DNA of 42,350 nt from Alphaproteobacteria bacterium. Lineage in GTDB: Bacteria; Pseudomonadota; Alphaproteobacteria; Sphingomonadales; Kordiimonadaceae. The number at the start of each line of letters is the position of its first letter. Position 1 is the first letter of the stretch. The stretch is from the NCBI GenBank assembly GCA_013372975.1, contig JABXIS010000018.1, positions 1 to 42,350 of the forward strand, written 5' to 3'. The notes under the pieces were generated by a model that saw nothing but the letters and a program-made list of their open reading frames with translations, ran no database searches and had not been told where the DNA came from. A program made the translations under genes and the position numbers. Below are positions 6,979-15,514 of the stretch, in pieces.

Positions 6979-9900
6979 CTAGCGTCCGGAGAAATCACTA
7001 CGATAATCTCGCATAAAGGATTGAAGCTTTTCGACGCTTGCGATCTGGCTTGCAATTACGCCTAACTCCCTACCGGAAAGCTCCTGATCATTGGTCAATA
7101 GCTCAAAAGCGTTAGCAAAATCACCCTGTCGCATCTGTAATCCATACCTTCGGCGCGCTTCAATAAGGCCCGCGCGGTCTTCAGTGAAGGTAAGCGCGAT
7201 TGTAAGCCGGATCAGGTTGAGGCGTTGCATATCATTCAGCGGTTCATTGCGCCTCCAGCCATCGCCAAGGACGCGCCTGACAACTGACGCAAGGCGCGTC
7301 CATTTCTTGTCCCCCCAATATATATCCGCACGCAGCATATCGGCTTCGGCGCTTCTATCGCCGTCCAACACCACTTCCGCCTCTTCAAAGCGTTTCATTT
7401 CGGTCAGCGCACGGCTTTCAACGTACCGGCGCGTTGCCTCAATATCGGCGGGCAAACGCGGTTCCCTTGTCGCCCTCAGGATTTGCAGCGCCTCTTCCGA
7501 CTTTTCATCCAGGATATAGATCTTGGCCAACTGGGCAGCGATTAGTGCACGCTGGGCCCCTTCCAGACGAGAACGCACCTGATATTCCAACAACTCCGCG
7601 GCGCGGCCAAGCAGGTCGACAGACACCAGACGTTGTGCAAGCCTTCTGATCATGAGATCGCCATCATTTCCAAGGGGCGTTAGTTCCCTGAAATCATAAT
7701 AAAGGCTAATCGCAGAGATTGGCGACATTCGGTCGGCATCACCATCAAGGAAAAGTTGCCGAAAAACTTGGGATTGGCGGGTCCGCATGCCCCGTTCTTG
7801 GGCTAGCTCTGGGAAATATCCAACTCCCTGGCGCAGGATCTCCAGACCGCTGGCATATTGGGCCGTCTGGAAATATAGCTTCGACAAGTCATCAATAAGA
7901 GCAACCTCGAACCTGTCACCGCGCCAAGCATATCGAAGACGCTCAAGTTCATCGATCGCCTGCTCGGGGGTAATATCTCCTGTACGCAAATTGTAACGGG
8001 CGCGGGCAAGCCGGGCACGCGCGGATATCCAGTGCTGGGGCGCATCCGCCAGATCATCATATTGGGCAAATGCCACATCCATCTGGCCCTGTATCTCGGC
8101 GATACGGGCACTCTGGAAAACGGACTCTGAAAGCTGCTCAGACGACAGTTTCAGCCCATTCAACAGATCAAGCTCCCTTTGAGCCTGTTCTATATTGCCG
8201 ACGTCAATAGAAGCTCGCACTACAGCTAGCTGTATTTCCGCTCGATCAAAATCGTCATATGTACCCATGACATCGCGCCCACGGCGATAATGTTCGAGTG
8301 CTTCATTATATTTGCCCCGCGCCTCGGCAACCAAGGCACGCCAAAGTTCAGCATCCTGCTCCGCTTCAAGCCCGCGCGCAGACAGATCAGCTGCTGCTTG
8401 ATCCAACCGCCCGGCTTTGAAATTGGAGACACCCCTGACAGCAAGATACTCGCTATTTTCTGCAAGGAGCGGATCTTCATCCATCATGCGGTTCATGACA
8501 CCAAGGGCTTCAGCCCCCCTGCCATGGGCAAGATAGTATCTTGCCAATTTCCAACGAACATCGTTGCGATCATCCGCAGGCTTCAACGATAACTCGTAAA
8601 GTAGCCTGGACTTGTTTTTCCGGTATTCCCATTCATTGCCAATTCGCCATGCCCGAAAATCAATCAGCCGGTTAAAATTGCCAGCCACCTGGCCACCAAT
8701 TCCAGTTCCCCGCGAAAGTTGGGACGCAGACAAAATGTTATTGCCGCCCGACATGATAGAGACACCGTCAGCGAAACGCTCAACATTGACAAAATCGGAC
8801 AAAGGAATCACCACAATGCCTTGTGCAGTTTCAAGAACTTCCGACGTTGCATAGGTATAGTCTTGCGAGAGCCCTCTACCCTCAAGAAGGGTCGGCACCA
8901 CAACAAGAAGATCCCCTACGGCAGGGTCTTCGACCTCTACTTTCCGGCCAAGGTCGGTAGCCGGAATGTGAATTTGCTGCCCTCTCGTTGCATCGGCCTT
9001 CCGTTCAGGCACCAATGGGAACCGGGGTTTCGCCGGCGTATCCTTGAGAGAAACAAGCCAGTCATTACGATCTTTCTCGACGACAGAGCTCTGGTTGGCA
9101 CGAATATCCAGGCGAACAACAAGTGCATCAGGATGAGGCAAAATCTCGAAATTACGAATTCGCGGTGCAACGATTGCATTCTGTGTCCGCAATCCATCCG
9201 GTTGCAACCCCAGCATCCTGTCAAAGACAAGCCAAAGAAAACCACCTCTTTCAAAGGCAGCTGCAGCCACACCTTCCGGCGTGGAGAACCGCATCTGGAT
9301 ACCATTCTCAATTGTAGAAACTGAAACAGGTACGGGCTCCCCTTCGGCTTTGGCTCCCGAAATCACAACGGAACCATTCCGTGGAGTATCATCTTGCTGA
9401 CCAGCCTGTTCGTTAACGTCCGTGACGTTTGAACCATTGGCAGGGCTTCCAGCTTCTTCATCTTGCACAGGCTGTCTATTCAGAGGCCCCGTTTCTGCAT
9501 CCGGCACGTCGCCGGAGGGCGCAGCAGCATCTGCTGTGGGCTGGACAACCCCAGCATCTTCTGCATTTCCTTCACCATCGCCCTGCTCGCTAGTGTCAGC
9601 ATTGGAGACCGTATCGTCGCCGGTCGGTGCTTCACTGGGTGGAATTGCTGCCGCACTGTCATTCACCGCGCCTTCTGCTTGCCCAGTCTCTGCGGTGCCT
9701 TGCTGTTGTGCGGGGATAGGCATATTGCCTGCTGCCGTGTCTGCTGATGAGGCAGCATTATCTGAATAGACATCAATGACCAAATACTGCCCAGAACGAA
9801 AGCCTCGCACTTCTGCATCCGCTGGTACATTGAAAGAAATCAGGGTTTGCCCTGCACTGCCTGAAACCCGGGGATTTGCCACCTGCCGCAGCTGTCCACC

Positions 9901-10146
9901 TGACACACCAGACAAGTCGAATTGCATATCCGCCTGAACAAGAAGCGTGAGGGATGTCCCCTGTTGCTCCAGATTATATCCAACTGCCTCTGGGATCGCG
10001 ATCGCAAGGCGTGAAAAATTCGCCTGTTGCGCCGCTTGAACAACAAGTGGCGCCTGGTTCTGTGACAGAACGCCTGGGGTAAGCCCCCCTAACCCCAGGG
10101 TTAAAGCTGCTACACTGGCCAACAATTTCACCTTAGAAGATGTCAT
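6979..10146 (-). CDS. Large periplasmic TPR protein of flagellar motor operon
   Basis: The roughly 1055-residue protein starts with a signal peptide (MTSSKVKLLASVAALTLGLG). An AMIN-like beta domain follows at about residues 35-135 (FSRLAIAIPEAVGYNLEQQG). Next comes an acidic Gly/Ala/Asp/Glu-rich spacer (about 140-265), a second beta region, and a long C-terminal array of tetratricopeptide-like helices from about residue 510. It is probably a periplasmic scaffold around the flagellar motor. That role is inferred from its position as the last gene after two MotB-like genes. The ATG at 10146 has GAGGA 4 bases upstream and overlaps the preceding gene by 14 bases. The longer start at 10170 lacks a signal-peptide start. 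No exact family name is offered. Confidence 0.8.
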   Translation of the reverse strand: MTSSKVKLLASVAALTLGLGGLTPGVLSQNQAPLVVQAAQQANFSRLAIAIPEAVGYNLEQQGTSLTLLVQADMQFDLSGVSGGQLRQVANPRVSGSAGQTLISFNVPADAEVRGFRSGQYLVIDVYSDNAASSADTAAGNMPIPAQQQGTAETGQAEGAVNDSAAAIPPSEAPTGDDTVSNADTSEQGDGEGNAEDAGVVQPTADAAAPSGDVPDAETGPLNRQPVQDEEAGSPANGSNVTDVNEQAGQQDDTPRNGSVVISGAKAEGEPVPVSVSTIENGIQMRFSTPEGVAAAAFERGGFLWLVFDRMLGLQPDGLRTQNAIVAPRIRNFEILPHPDALVVRLDIRANQSSVVEKDRNDWLVSLKDTPAKPRFPLVPERKADATRGQQIHIPATDLGRKVEVEDPAVGDLLVVVPTLLEGRGLSQDYTYATSEVLETAQGIVVIPLSDFVNVERFADGVSIMSGGNNILSASQLSRGTGIGGQVAGNFNRLIDFRAWRIGNEWEYRKNKSRLLYELSLKPADDRNDVRWKLARYYLAHGRGAEALGVMNRMMDEDPLLAENSEYLAVRGVSNFKAGRLDQAAADLSARGLEAEQDAELWRALVAEARGKYNEALEHYRRGRDVMGTYDDFDRAEIQLAVVRASIDVGNIEQAQRELDLLNGLKLSSEQLSESVFQSARIAEIQGQMDVAFAQYDDLADAPQHWISARARLARARYNLRTGDITPEQAIDELERLRYAWRGDRFEVALIDDLSKLYFQTAQYASGLEILRQGVGYFPELAQERGMRTRQSQVFRQLFLDGDADRMSPISAISLYYDFRELTPLGNDGDLMIRRLAQRLVSVDLLGRAAELLEYQVRSRLEGAQRALIAAQLAKIYILDEKSEEALQILRATREPRLPADIEATRRYVESRALTEMKRFEEAEVVLDGDRSAEADMLRADIYWGDKKWTRLASVVRRVLGDGWRRNEPLNDMQRLNLIRLTIALTFTEDRAGLIEARRRYGLQMRQGDFANAFELLTNDQELSGRELGVIASQIASVEKLQSFMRDYRSDFSGR

Positions 10147-10867
10147 ACAATCCTCTGTCACGTCCTTCATCCAGAATTACTATATCAATTCGCTCTGCCA
10201 AATCATACCGCCTCTCCGCAGTCAGGCTTCCTGGCAATTGATCAAATCTCGTATCGGCATAGCCAAGGACAGCTATCGGGTCCCGGTAGCCTGCATCTGC
10301 AAGGATGCCCGCCACAACTCTTGCCCTTGTCAGGGACAGCTCCCAATTGGACCTGAACAACCTGTTGGCCACTGGGGCCTTATCTGTGTGGGCCGTGACC
10401 TGTATCTTGTTTCGAACCTGCACAAGAACGCCCGCTAGCGCCCGTAGCCCTTCAACCGCCGATTCATTTGGCAAAGCTTCTTTTCGTTCAAACAGAACGG
10501 TCGCCGGAATGGAAATGAATATCCGGTCTTCAAATCGGTGCACCTGGCCCGTTTGAAACTGAGGTAACTTATTGAAATGGCGCTTAAAAACTGCCTCCAG
10601 ATAGTTCAGCCTCAACCCCGATTGCCTGGCCTGTAAAATTGAAGGTGGTGTTTCATGCTCCGTGACGCTGACTTGCGGCCTGTTTGGGTTGAACTCGTCG
10701 CTCATTGTCCGCACGACAGCTTTCCAGCTATCGAATTGTACCGAGTTCATGGAAAACACCAGAACAAAAAAGGTCAGAAGCAACGACAAGAGATCAGCAA
10801 AGGTTAGCATCCAAGAGTTGCCAGAAGTGTATTCGGTAGGTGCCCGACGGAGGGTTGTTTTGTTCAT
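10133..10867 (-). CDS. MotB/OmpA-family flagellar motor protein
   Basis: The 244-residue protein has one N-terminal membrane helix preceded by the MotB-plug signature WMLTFADLLSLLLTFF. The aspartate D25 aligns with the proton-channel Asp of MotB. A C-terminal OmpA-like peptidoglycan-binding domain follows (about 110-240; FISIPATVLFERKEALPNES, TAHTDKAPV, NWELSLTRARVVAGIL). MotB proteins normally pair with MotA to form the stator, but no motA is in this window. The start ATG overlaps the stop of the preceding MotB-like gene (ATGA), so the pair are translationally coupled. It could be the true stator subunit or a dedicated variant. Confidence 0.88.
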   Translation of the reverse strand: MNKTTLRRAPTEYTSGNSWMLTFADLLSLLLTFFVLVFSMNSVQFDSWKAVVRTMSDEFNPNRPQVSVTEHETPPSILQARQSGLRLNYLEAVFKRHFNKLPQFQTGQVHRFEDRIFISIPATVLFERKEALPNESAVEGLRALAGVLVQVRNKIQVTAHTDKAPVANRLFRSNWELSLTRARVVAGILADAGYRDPIAVLGYADTRFDQLPGSLTAERRYDLAERIDIVILDEGRDRGLYDIF

Positions 10868-11550
10868 TCAACACCTCCACGGCCTGTGCCCAGCTTATTT
10901 CGCCCCCCTTTTGGCAAATCACGATAGAAGATTGCGAGAATTTGCCCTTCGGGAATGCCTACAAATCCTGTTGTGTAGCGGTCCCGTTCTATTCCTGCCG
11001 TTTGCAAATAACGAGCAAGCGATCCTGCCCGTCGGATCGCTATTTCCTGAGACCGGGTTGTTTCACGATCTACACTTTTTTCGCCTACCCCAAACATGAA
11101 TGCGATTTCATGTCGAGCGACCGTATCAGTTTCCTTAACCGAACGTAGAAGCTGGTCGAGAAAGGGGACCATATTTTGACGTACACGAAGGGAACCCGGC
11201 TGAAAGAGCAAGCTTTCAGGAAACTGGACTTCAAAGGCGCCCCCACCTTTCTGAGAAAAACGGCCTTCCAGCTGAAGTTCTGAGATGAAACTGCGTTGAA
11301 GGGCACTAAGAACGGGGTCATTGGCAGCATCAGCCACAGCGTTGGGATCAATGTTTTCCTGCTGCGCACGCCCTTCTTTGAAAGTATCGTTCACACTATC
11401 CATCACAGCCGCCCCTCGTGAAGCAGCAGGGTTTGAGACCGACGTTAGGACAATAAAGAAAGCCAACAAGATCAAATACAGAGCGACAAACAACCCCATT
11501 GTGTTGTCAGCCCCAAAAATCCTCTTCCCTTCTTGCTCTTCCAAGATCAT
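10864..11550 (-). CDS. Second MotB/OmpA-like motor protein
   Basis: The 228-residue protein has a single N-terminal membrane segment (about 17-37, MGLFVALYLILLAFFIVL). An OmpA-like C-terminal part follows (VQFPESLLFQPGSLRVRQNM, ETTRSQEIAIRRAGSLARYL). The acidic residue nearest the membrane helix is D15 in GADNTMGL, slightly outside the helix. It is therefore unclear whether it forms part of an ion channel. It is coupled to the next MotB-like gene by a 4-base ATGA overlap and lies 22 bases after cheZ. Tandem divergent MotB-like genes suggest a heteromeric or specialised stator or scaffold. No good ribosome-binding site was seen before the ATG at 11550. Confidence 0.75.
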   Translation of the reverse strand: MILEEQEGKRIFGADNTMGLFVALYLILLAFFIVLTSVSNPAASRGAAVMDSVNDTFKEGRAQQENIDPNAVADAANDPVLSALQRSFISELQLEGRFSQKGGGAFEVQFPESLLFQPGSLRVRQNMVPFLDQLLRSVKETDTVARHEIAFMFGVGEKSVDRETTRSQEIAIRRAGSLARYLQTAGIERDRYTTGFVGIPEGQILAIFYRDLPKGGRNKLGTGRGGVE

Positions 11551-11572
11551 GTGGCGTCAAACCAATTGCATG

Positions 11573-12226
11573 TTAATCAAAGCTTGCGAGGATCGCATCA
11601 ATTTCGGCCTGACTGTTGCCTTCACCATCAAGCTGCGGACCATGGAGCAAATCAGTTTCATCCTGTACGATGCCTTCATCATCCCTTTGGATTTCCTCTT
11701 CCGGATCGGGGGCAACATATTCGTCGCCGATCGCATCCGCCAATGCATTCAAACGCTCTTCAAGGTGCGCCAAGGTCCTTGTAACCTTTGTAATTCGCTG
11801 CCCTGTAAGGTCCTGAAAGCTTGAAGCTTGAAAAAGATTGGTCGAAATTTGTGCCAGCCGGCCACCAATTTCATCATCTACTTCACCCGCGATCTCACCC
11901 ACCGCATCAGCGGCATCCATGATCGCTTCAGCTGCATCTTCTGTCGACTTTACAATAGCATCCAGCTGTTCACCTGCATCCGGGATATCGCGATTTGAAA
12001 GCGACTTGGGCTGCATGCCAATAAGTTCGCTTTTGGCCGCCCCTATATAGTCGAGAAGCTCTCGAAGTTCATTTGCCACCTTGTCGATATCATCATCATG
12101 GGTGGTTCCTTGAACCAAACTACCAACGACGTGTGTAATTTCGTCAATAGCAACATTATCGCCGCGATTTTCTCGCAGTGCTGCCGCCCGATCTTCCAAA
12201 CTAACAGGTATCGCCTGTTTTCCCAT
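11573..12226 (-). CDS. cheZ: CheZ-like CheY-phosphate phosphatase
   Basis: The 217-residue protein is strongly helical. It carries the CheZ catalytic motif QDLTGQ at residues 138-143 (SSFQDLTGQRI), where the known catalytic Asp and Gln correspond to D139 and Q143. An acidic linker follows, then a C-terminal helix ending in QAEIDAILASFD, the usual CheY-binding tail. The family speeds dephosphorylation of CheY-P and so sets motor switching. The ATG at 12226 has AGGAG 8 bases upstream; an earlier codon at 12280 would add 18 residues with no support. Its placement in the fliM-containing motor operon fits a switch-associated role. Confidence 0.9.
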   Translation of the reverse strand: MGKQAIPVSLEDRAAALRENRGDNVAIDEITHVVGSLVQGTTHDDDIDKVANELRELLDYIGAAKSELIGMQPKSLSNRDIPDAGEQLDAIVKSTEDAAEAIMDAADAVGEIAGEVDDEIGGRLAQISTNLFQASSFQDLTGQRITKVTRTLAHLEERLNALADAIGDEYVAPDPEEEIQRDDEGIVQDETDLLHGPQLDGEGNSQAEIDAILASFD

Positions 12227-12291
12227 TCCCGCTACTCCTAAGCCCCAATCAATTTCGTGCGCCTGACACGCTGGCAACAACCACTCCCCAG

Positions 12292-12960
12292 TTAGTTGTT
12301 ACCCTGAATTTCTTCAAATTTCGGAGGTTGCACCTGAGTAGCAAGCTCCGTCGTCAAAATTGACGCCTTTTGCGGCGACATTTGCTCCATGAGGGCTGCC
12401 ACCTTTGCTGGACGCATTTTGCTGACCAGATCAACTTGGGTTTGAAGCGCCAGCGCTTCAAATCTTGGCGCCGCGTCCTTGGGTTTCATTTTCTCGTAAA
12501 CCTCTACGATCGCGGCCAGCTGTTTCTCTTCAGCATCTTCAAACAAACGCAAGTGTTGCTTGATCCGAACTTCCAGTTCCTGAAGCTGAACGATTTTGTC
12601 ATTGATGCGTTTTTCAGTACTGGCAAGCAGTTGTTCCTGAATATCCAGCTGCTGAGCGCGCGCCTCAAGGTTTTCGCGGCGCTGGCGCAACTGCGAGATC
12701 AATTCCATCTCTGCCTGATTGCGAATTCCCAACACCGGTGGCGGAGATGCCGCCTCTGTAGCGGCACTTTCGTCTGCTTCCTGCTGATCGGTATTTTGAG
12801 CCTGATTGTTTGCCTGCTGGGATTCTTCCTGGGCAATTGCTGCCTGCCCTAGAACACGAAAGCCTGCATACAGCTCCATCCCTCTGATGCCCAGCGCAAT
12901 AGCCGAAAATAGAATGAGCAGCGGAAACAATCGAACCCGAGAAATAACCGTGTTGCTCAT
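12292..12960 (-). CDS. MotE-like flagellar protein (MgtE-N-like domain)
   Basis: The 222-residue protein has an N-terminal membrane anchor (VRLFPLLILFSAIALGIRG) and a Gln/Glu/Ala-rich linker. A long coiled coil follows (about 85-150; LRQRRENLEARAQQLDIQEQ), then a C-terminal MgtE-N-like module (MRPAKVAALMEQMSPQKASI). MotE proteins in alphaproteobacteria are periplasmic chaperones for flagellar motor components, and this assignment rests on domain layout and context. The ATG at 12960 has AAAGG about 7 bases upstream. It is between the DUF6468 gene and cheZ on the same strand. Confidence 0.8.
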   Translation of the reverse strand: MSNTVISRVRLFPLLILFSAIALGIRGMELYAGFRVLGQAAIAQEESQQANNQAQNTDQQEADESAATEAASPPPVLGIRNQAEMELISQLRQRRENLEARAQQLDIQEQLLASTEKRINDKIVQLQELEVRIKQHLRLFEDAEEKQLAAIVEVYEKMKPKDAAPRFEALALQTQVDLVSKMRPAKVAALMEQMSPQKASILTTELATQVQPPKFEEIQGNN

Positions 12961-12990
12961 ATTACTGCCTTTCACTCAATAACTTAGCTA

Positions 12991-13428
12991 TCAGCGCGCT
13001 TCTCTGAGCGCCGCCAATATTTCCTGCTGCTGTTTTTTCGTCGCGCGTGGCTCTTCCGTCTCCGTGACCCCCAAGTCTACGGGCGAAGACGATGGCTGCC
13101 GCGCGCCGGTCAAGCCACGTTCAATTCGGTCTGCAAGATTGTTGCCAGCTTCTGTAATCATGCCCAGCTCATCAGCAATGCTGTTGGCCTTCTTGATACG
13201 ACTGTCCAGTTTCTCTTCTGCGTCCAGTGCTGCCTGACGAATGTTACCGACACTTCTTTGCGCGTCGACAACAGCCACATTCAGACTGTCTACAAGTTGG
13301 CGCAATTCCTCCTGGCCCTCCCGAATAGTAGCGAGACGACGATACACAATTAGTGACACCACAATCGCCGCTATCAAAAGAGCAGCAAGCACAGCGTCAA
13401 CGATCATGCTTGGTACGATTTCCATCAA
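12991..13428 (-). CDS. DUF6468 membrane-anchored flagellar operon protein
   Basis: The 145-residue protein has an N-terminal membrane helix (IVDAVLAALLIAAIVVSLIV). A cytoplasmic-type coiled coil follows (about 35-100; GQEELRQLVDSLNVAVVDAQ), then a Pro/Ser/Glu-rich linker and a short helical tail (KKQQQEILAALREAR). It matches the DUF6468 family, which is found next to fliM in alphaproteobacteria and has no firm function. The start overlaps the fliM stop by 4 bases, so translation is probably coupled to FliM. A link to the motor switch is inferred from this. Confidence 0.8.
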   Translation of the reverse strand: MMEIVPSMIVDAVLAALLIAAIVVSLIVYRRLATIREGQEELRQLVDSLNVAVVDAQRSVGNIRQAALDAEEKLDSRIKKANSIADELGMITEAGNNLADRIERGLTGARQPSSSPVDLGVTETEEPRATKKQQQEILAALREAR

Positions 13429-14579
13429 TAATTTCCGTCTTCAGAACCGTCATCAACATGCAGCCGCTCTGCCGTCCGCCGGATCTGCACAGCTACATGC
13501 TGGCCAGCGCGGCCAATCGCGCCACTCACCATGGGTACATCTCCGCATTTTAACACAACTTCGTCGTTTGGGCTTTTGTTAAACACAATGGTTTGCCCCA
13601 CCTGAAGATTCATTACCTCGCCCAGGGACATCGTTGTCTCATCCATGATGGCATTAAGCTCAACATCTGCGCGCCACAGCTCGGTAGCAAGGTGGGTCTC
13701 CCAAATGGAATCCCGACCAAACTTCTCCCCCATGAAACGTTGCAAGAGCAGCTCACGCACTGGCTCAAGGGTCGCATACGGGAACAACACTTCAAGGCGG
13801 CCACCACGGTCTTCCATGTCCACGCGCAACTTGATAAGAATTGCAGCGTTAGGCGGCCGTGCGATTGTTGCAAAACGTGGATTTGTTTCCAGCCGATCGA
13901 AGGTGAAGTTGACCGGGCTCAATGGTTCAAAAGCACCACACATATCCTTCAAAACAACCGAAATCATTCGTTCCACGAGAGTTTGTTCGATTGTTGTATA
14001 GGGGCGCCCTTCAATCCGCATTGCCGCGGTACCACGGCGACCACCAAGCAGAACGTCTACAATTGAATAGATCAGGCTACTGTCAATGGTCATCAGGCCA
14101 TAGTTGTCCCATTCTTCTGCCCGAAAAACCGCAAGCATTGCTGGCAGAGGAATGGAGTTCAGATAATCACCGAACCTAACGGACGTGATGTTGTCCAAGG
14201 AAACCTCAATGTTATCTGACGTAAAGTTCCTAAGTGACGTGGACATCATCCGGACCATTCGGTCAAAGATAATGTCGAGCATCGGCAGGCGTTCGTATGA
14301 CACAAGCGCGCTATTGATCAGCGCATGAATGCCGGTCATCTCACCAGCATCGCCATCGCCATCAAAGCCTAGAAGGCTGTCAATCTCATCCTGGTCAAGC
14401 ACACGCCCCGGAGATGGGCCCGAGCCGTCGTCGTCGTCTTCGCCGGCGTCCCCAGCCATGGCTTCCCACTCGGCAGCCATCGCATCCTGATCGCCACCAT
14501 CGTCGTCATCGTCGCCGCCAGCCATTGCCGCCCACTCTGCTGCTACTGCTTCGTCGTCAATTTCTTCGTCGTCAGCCAT
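13425..14579 (-). CDS. fliM: Flagellar motor switch protein FliM with acidic N-terminal extension
   Basis: The 384-residue FliM forms the middle of the C-ring and binds CheY-P and FliG. The middle CheC-like domain is at about residues 100-290 and a SpoA/FliN-like domain sits at the C-terminus (VGQTIVFNKSPNDEVVLKCG). The conserved CheY-binding motif LDQDEIDSLL is at residues 61-70 instead of the extreme N-terminus. It is preceded by about 60 extra residues rich in Asp/Glu with a duplicated motif (AAEWAAMAGG at 13-22, AAEWEAMAGD at 35-44). The ATG at 14579 is chosen; the upstream codon at 14585 is TTG. It is coupled to the DUF6468 gene by overlap. Confidence 0.96.
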   Translation of the reverse strand: MADDEEIDDEAVAAEWAAMAGGDDDDDGGDQDAMAAEWEAMAGDAGEDDDDGSGPSPGRVLDQDEIDSLLGFDGDGDAGEMTGIHALINSALVSYERLPMLDIIFDRMVRMMSTSLRNFTSDNIEVSLDNITSVRFGDYLNSIPLPAMLAVFRAEEWDNYGLMTIDSSLIYSIVDVLLGGRRGTAAMRIEGRPYTTIEQTLVERMISVVLKDMCGAFEPLSPVNFTFDRLETNPRFATIARPPNAAILIKLRVDMEDRGGRLEVLFPYATLEPVRELLLQRFMGEKFGRDSIWETHLATELWRADVELNAIMDETTMSLGEVMNLQVGQTIVFNKSPNDEVVLKCGDVPMVSGAIGRAGQHVAVQIRRTAERLHVDDGSEDGNY

Positions 14580-14615
14580 AATCAACTTTCACCCAAGCAC
14601 GTTTCTTTCAAGAGC

Positions 14616-15185
14616 TTAGCCCTGAACAAGGAATTCCTGGAACAGCACGTCTTTAACACGTGTTGGTGCTACTGCCTGATTGATCCGCATCAGCAATTCT
14701 TCTTTCAACCGGAAGATGCCCGCTGCACCATCCAGATCTTCAGGGCGCAACTCACGCATATATACGTTGAATTCATCGAGGACACGCGGGAGCTTGGCGT
14801 CCAGGTCAGCTCGGTAGCTCTCTCGATCAACCTCGAGGGCAATCCGAACGCGCAGGAAGCTGGTGCCCTGCCCGCCTGTATTCAAATTATATAGTTGCTC
14901 TGGAACCTCATAGAATAAAAGAGCGAGCCTCTCGTTCGGCTGATCTTCCTCAAGTTGCGCAGCATCTCGGTCCCTTGCGGCCTGTTCCGCCATCTCATCC
15001 AGAGCTTCATCGGCTGGATCAGCACCATCTTCCCCGCCAAACAGCGTTAGGGCGCCAACTGTTGTAAGGGCGGCAACAACCAGCCCACCAATCAGCAACA
15101 CCATCTTCTTGCCGCTTACCTTTTTGCGCTCTAGGCCCTCTACGAGTTCCGCTTCGCCCAGCGCTTCGTCCATATCATCGGACAT
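14616..15185 (-). CDS. fliL: Flagellar basal body-associated protein FliL
   Basis: The 189-residue protein has a short acidic cytoplasmic N-terminus, one membrane helix at about residues 28-48 (MVLLIGGLVVAALTTVGALT) and an acidic linker. The periplasmic FliL domain follows (LNTGGQGTSFLRVRIALEVD, LMRINQAVAP to VLFQEFLVQG). FliL surrounds or supports the stator and aids torque and swarming in known systems. It is the first gene of the motor operon running to 6979 and is followed by fliM after 36 bases. No convincing promoter was identified upstream. Confidence 0.95.
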   Translation of the reverse strand: MSDDMDEALGEAELVEGLERKKVSGKKMVLLIGGLVVAALTTVGALTLFGGEDGADPADEALDEMAEQAARDRDAAQLEEDQPNERLALLFYEVPEQLYNLNTGGQGTSFLRVRIALEVDRESYRADLDAKLPRVLDEFNVYMRELRPEDLDGAAGIFRLKEELLMRINQAVAPTRVKDVLFQEFLVQG

Positions 15186-15438
15186 ATGCTCTACTAACCC
15201 TCTTATGTGCCTGATGGGTTATACCCACAATCGTTTCAACTTTATCTTTATTTATACATAGTTAACAAGCCGTGAAACGATCGTAAAGAAATGCGGTGCG
15301 CTGTACAGCCATTTTGTCCGTCTTCACCTGAACTTTCTTGCCCGGGACAGCATATTTTTGCCGGAATTTTTTTCTCCCGCCACCTCCTGCCTGCACAAAA
15401 AAATCGATAACAAACTGAAATATATAGATAAATTTTTT

Positions 15439-15454
15439 TGGCACGCTTCATGCT
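15439..15454 (+). promoter_or_regulatory. Sigma-54 promoter of flgF operon
   Basis: TGGCACGCTTCATGCT has the -24 GG (15440-15441) and -12 GC (15452-15453) exactly 12 bases apart, as sigma-54 promoters require. The predicted transcript start is near 15465, which excludes the longer flgF start at 15461 and supports the ATG at 15515. Confidence 0.88.
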
Positions 15455-15474
15455 TATATCTTGGCAAACGATAA

Positions 15475-15504
15475 CTGCGCAAAGCAGCAACTGCGAGAAA
15501 GCAG
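15475..15504 (+). promoter_or_regulatory. Tandem hairpin repeats in flgF leader
   Basis: Two adjacent near-copies, ACTGCGCAAAGCAG and ACTGCGAGAAAGCAG, each fold into a CTGC/GCAG hairpin (15475-15487 and 15491-15504). The 3' arm of the second directly abuts the GGAG ribosome-binding site, so folding could control flgF translation. Confidence 0.5.
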
Positions 15505-15514
15505 GAGAAAAGTA

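Larger units (their letters stand above)
15186..15514. other. Divergent regulatory region between fliL and flgF
   Basis: This 329-base gap separates the minus-strand motor operon from the plus-strand flg operon. It holds an activator-like motif around 15341-15367 (CCCGGGACAG, then CATATTTTTGCCGGAAT), the sigma-54 promoter at 15439-15454, and a hairpin-rich leader up to the flgF start. For the fliL direction, a weak sigma-28-like arrangement (TAAAGTT plus GGTATAA) can be seen around 15221-15246 on the minus strand. The match is too poor to call. No additional gene was seen. Confidence 0.6.

Noticed and set aside
8719-9324. 201-residue open frame on the plus strand inside the TPR gene
   Set aside because: It is fully antisense to a well-supported gene, has no recognisable domain and no ribosome-binding site; a coding shadow.
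15349-15364. Sigma-54-like CCGGCAAAAATATGCT on the minus strand upstream of fliL
   Set aside because: The spacing is one base short and the -24 box lacks the TGGCAC start; it is better read as part of an activator-like motif.
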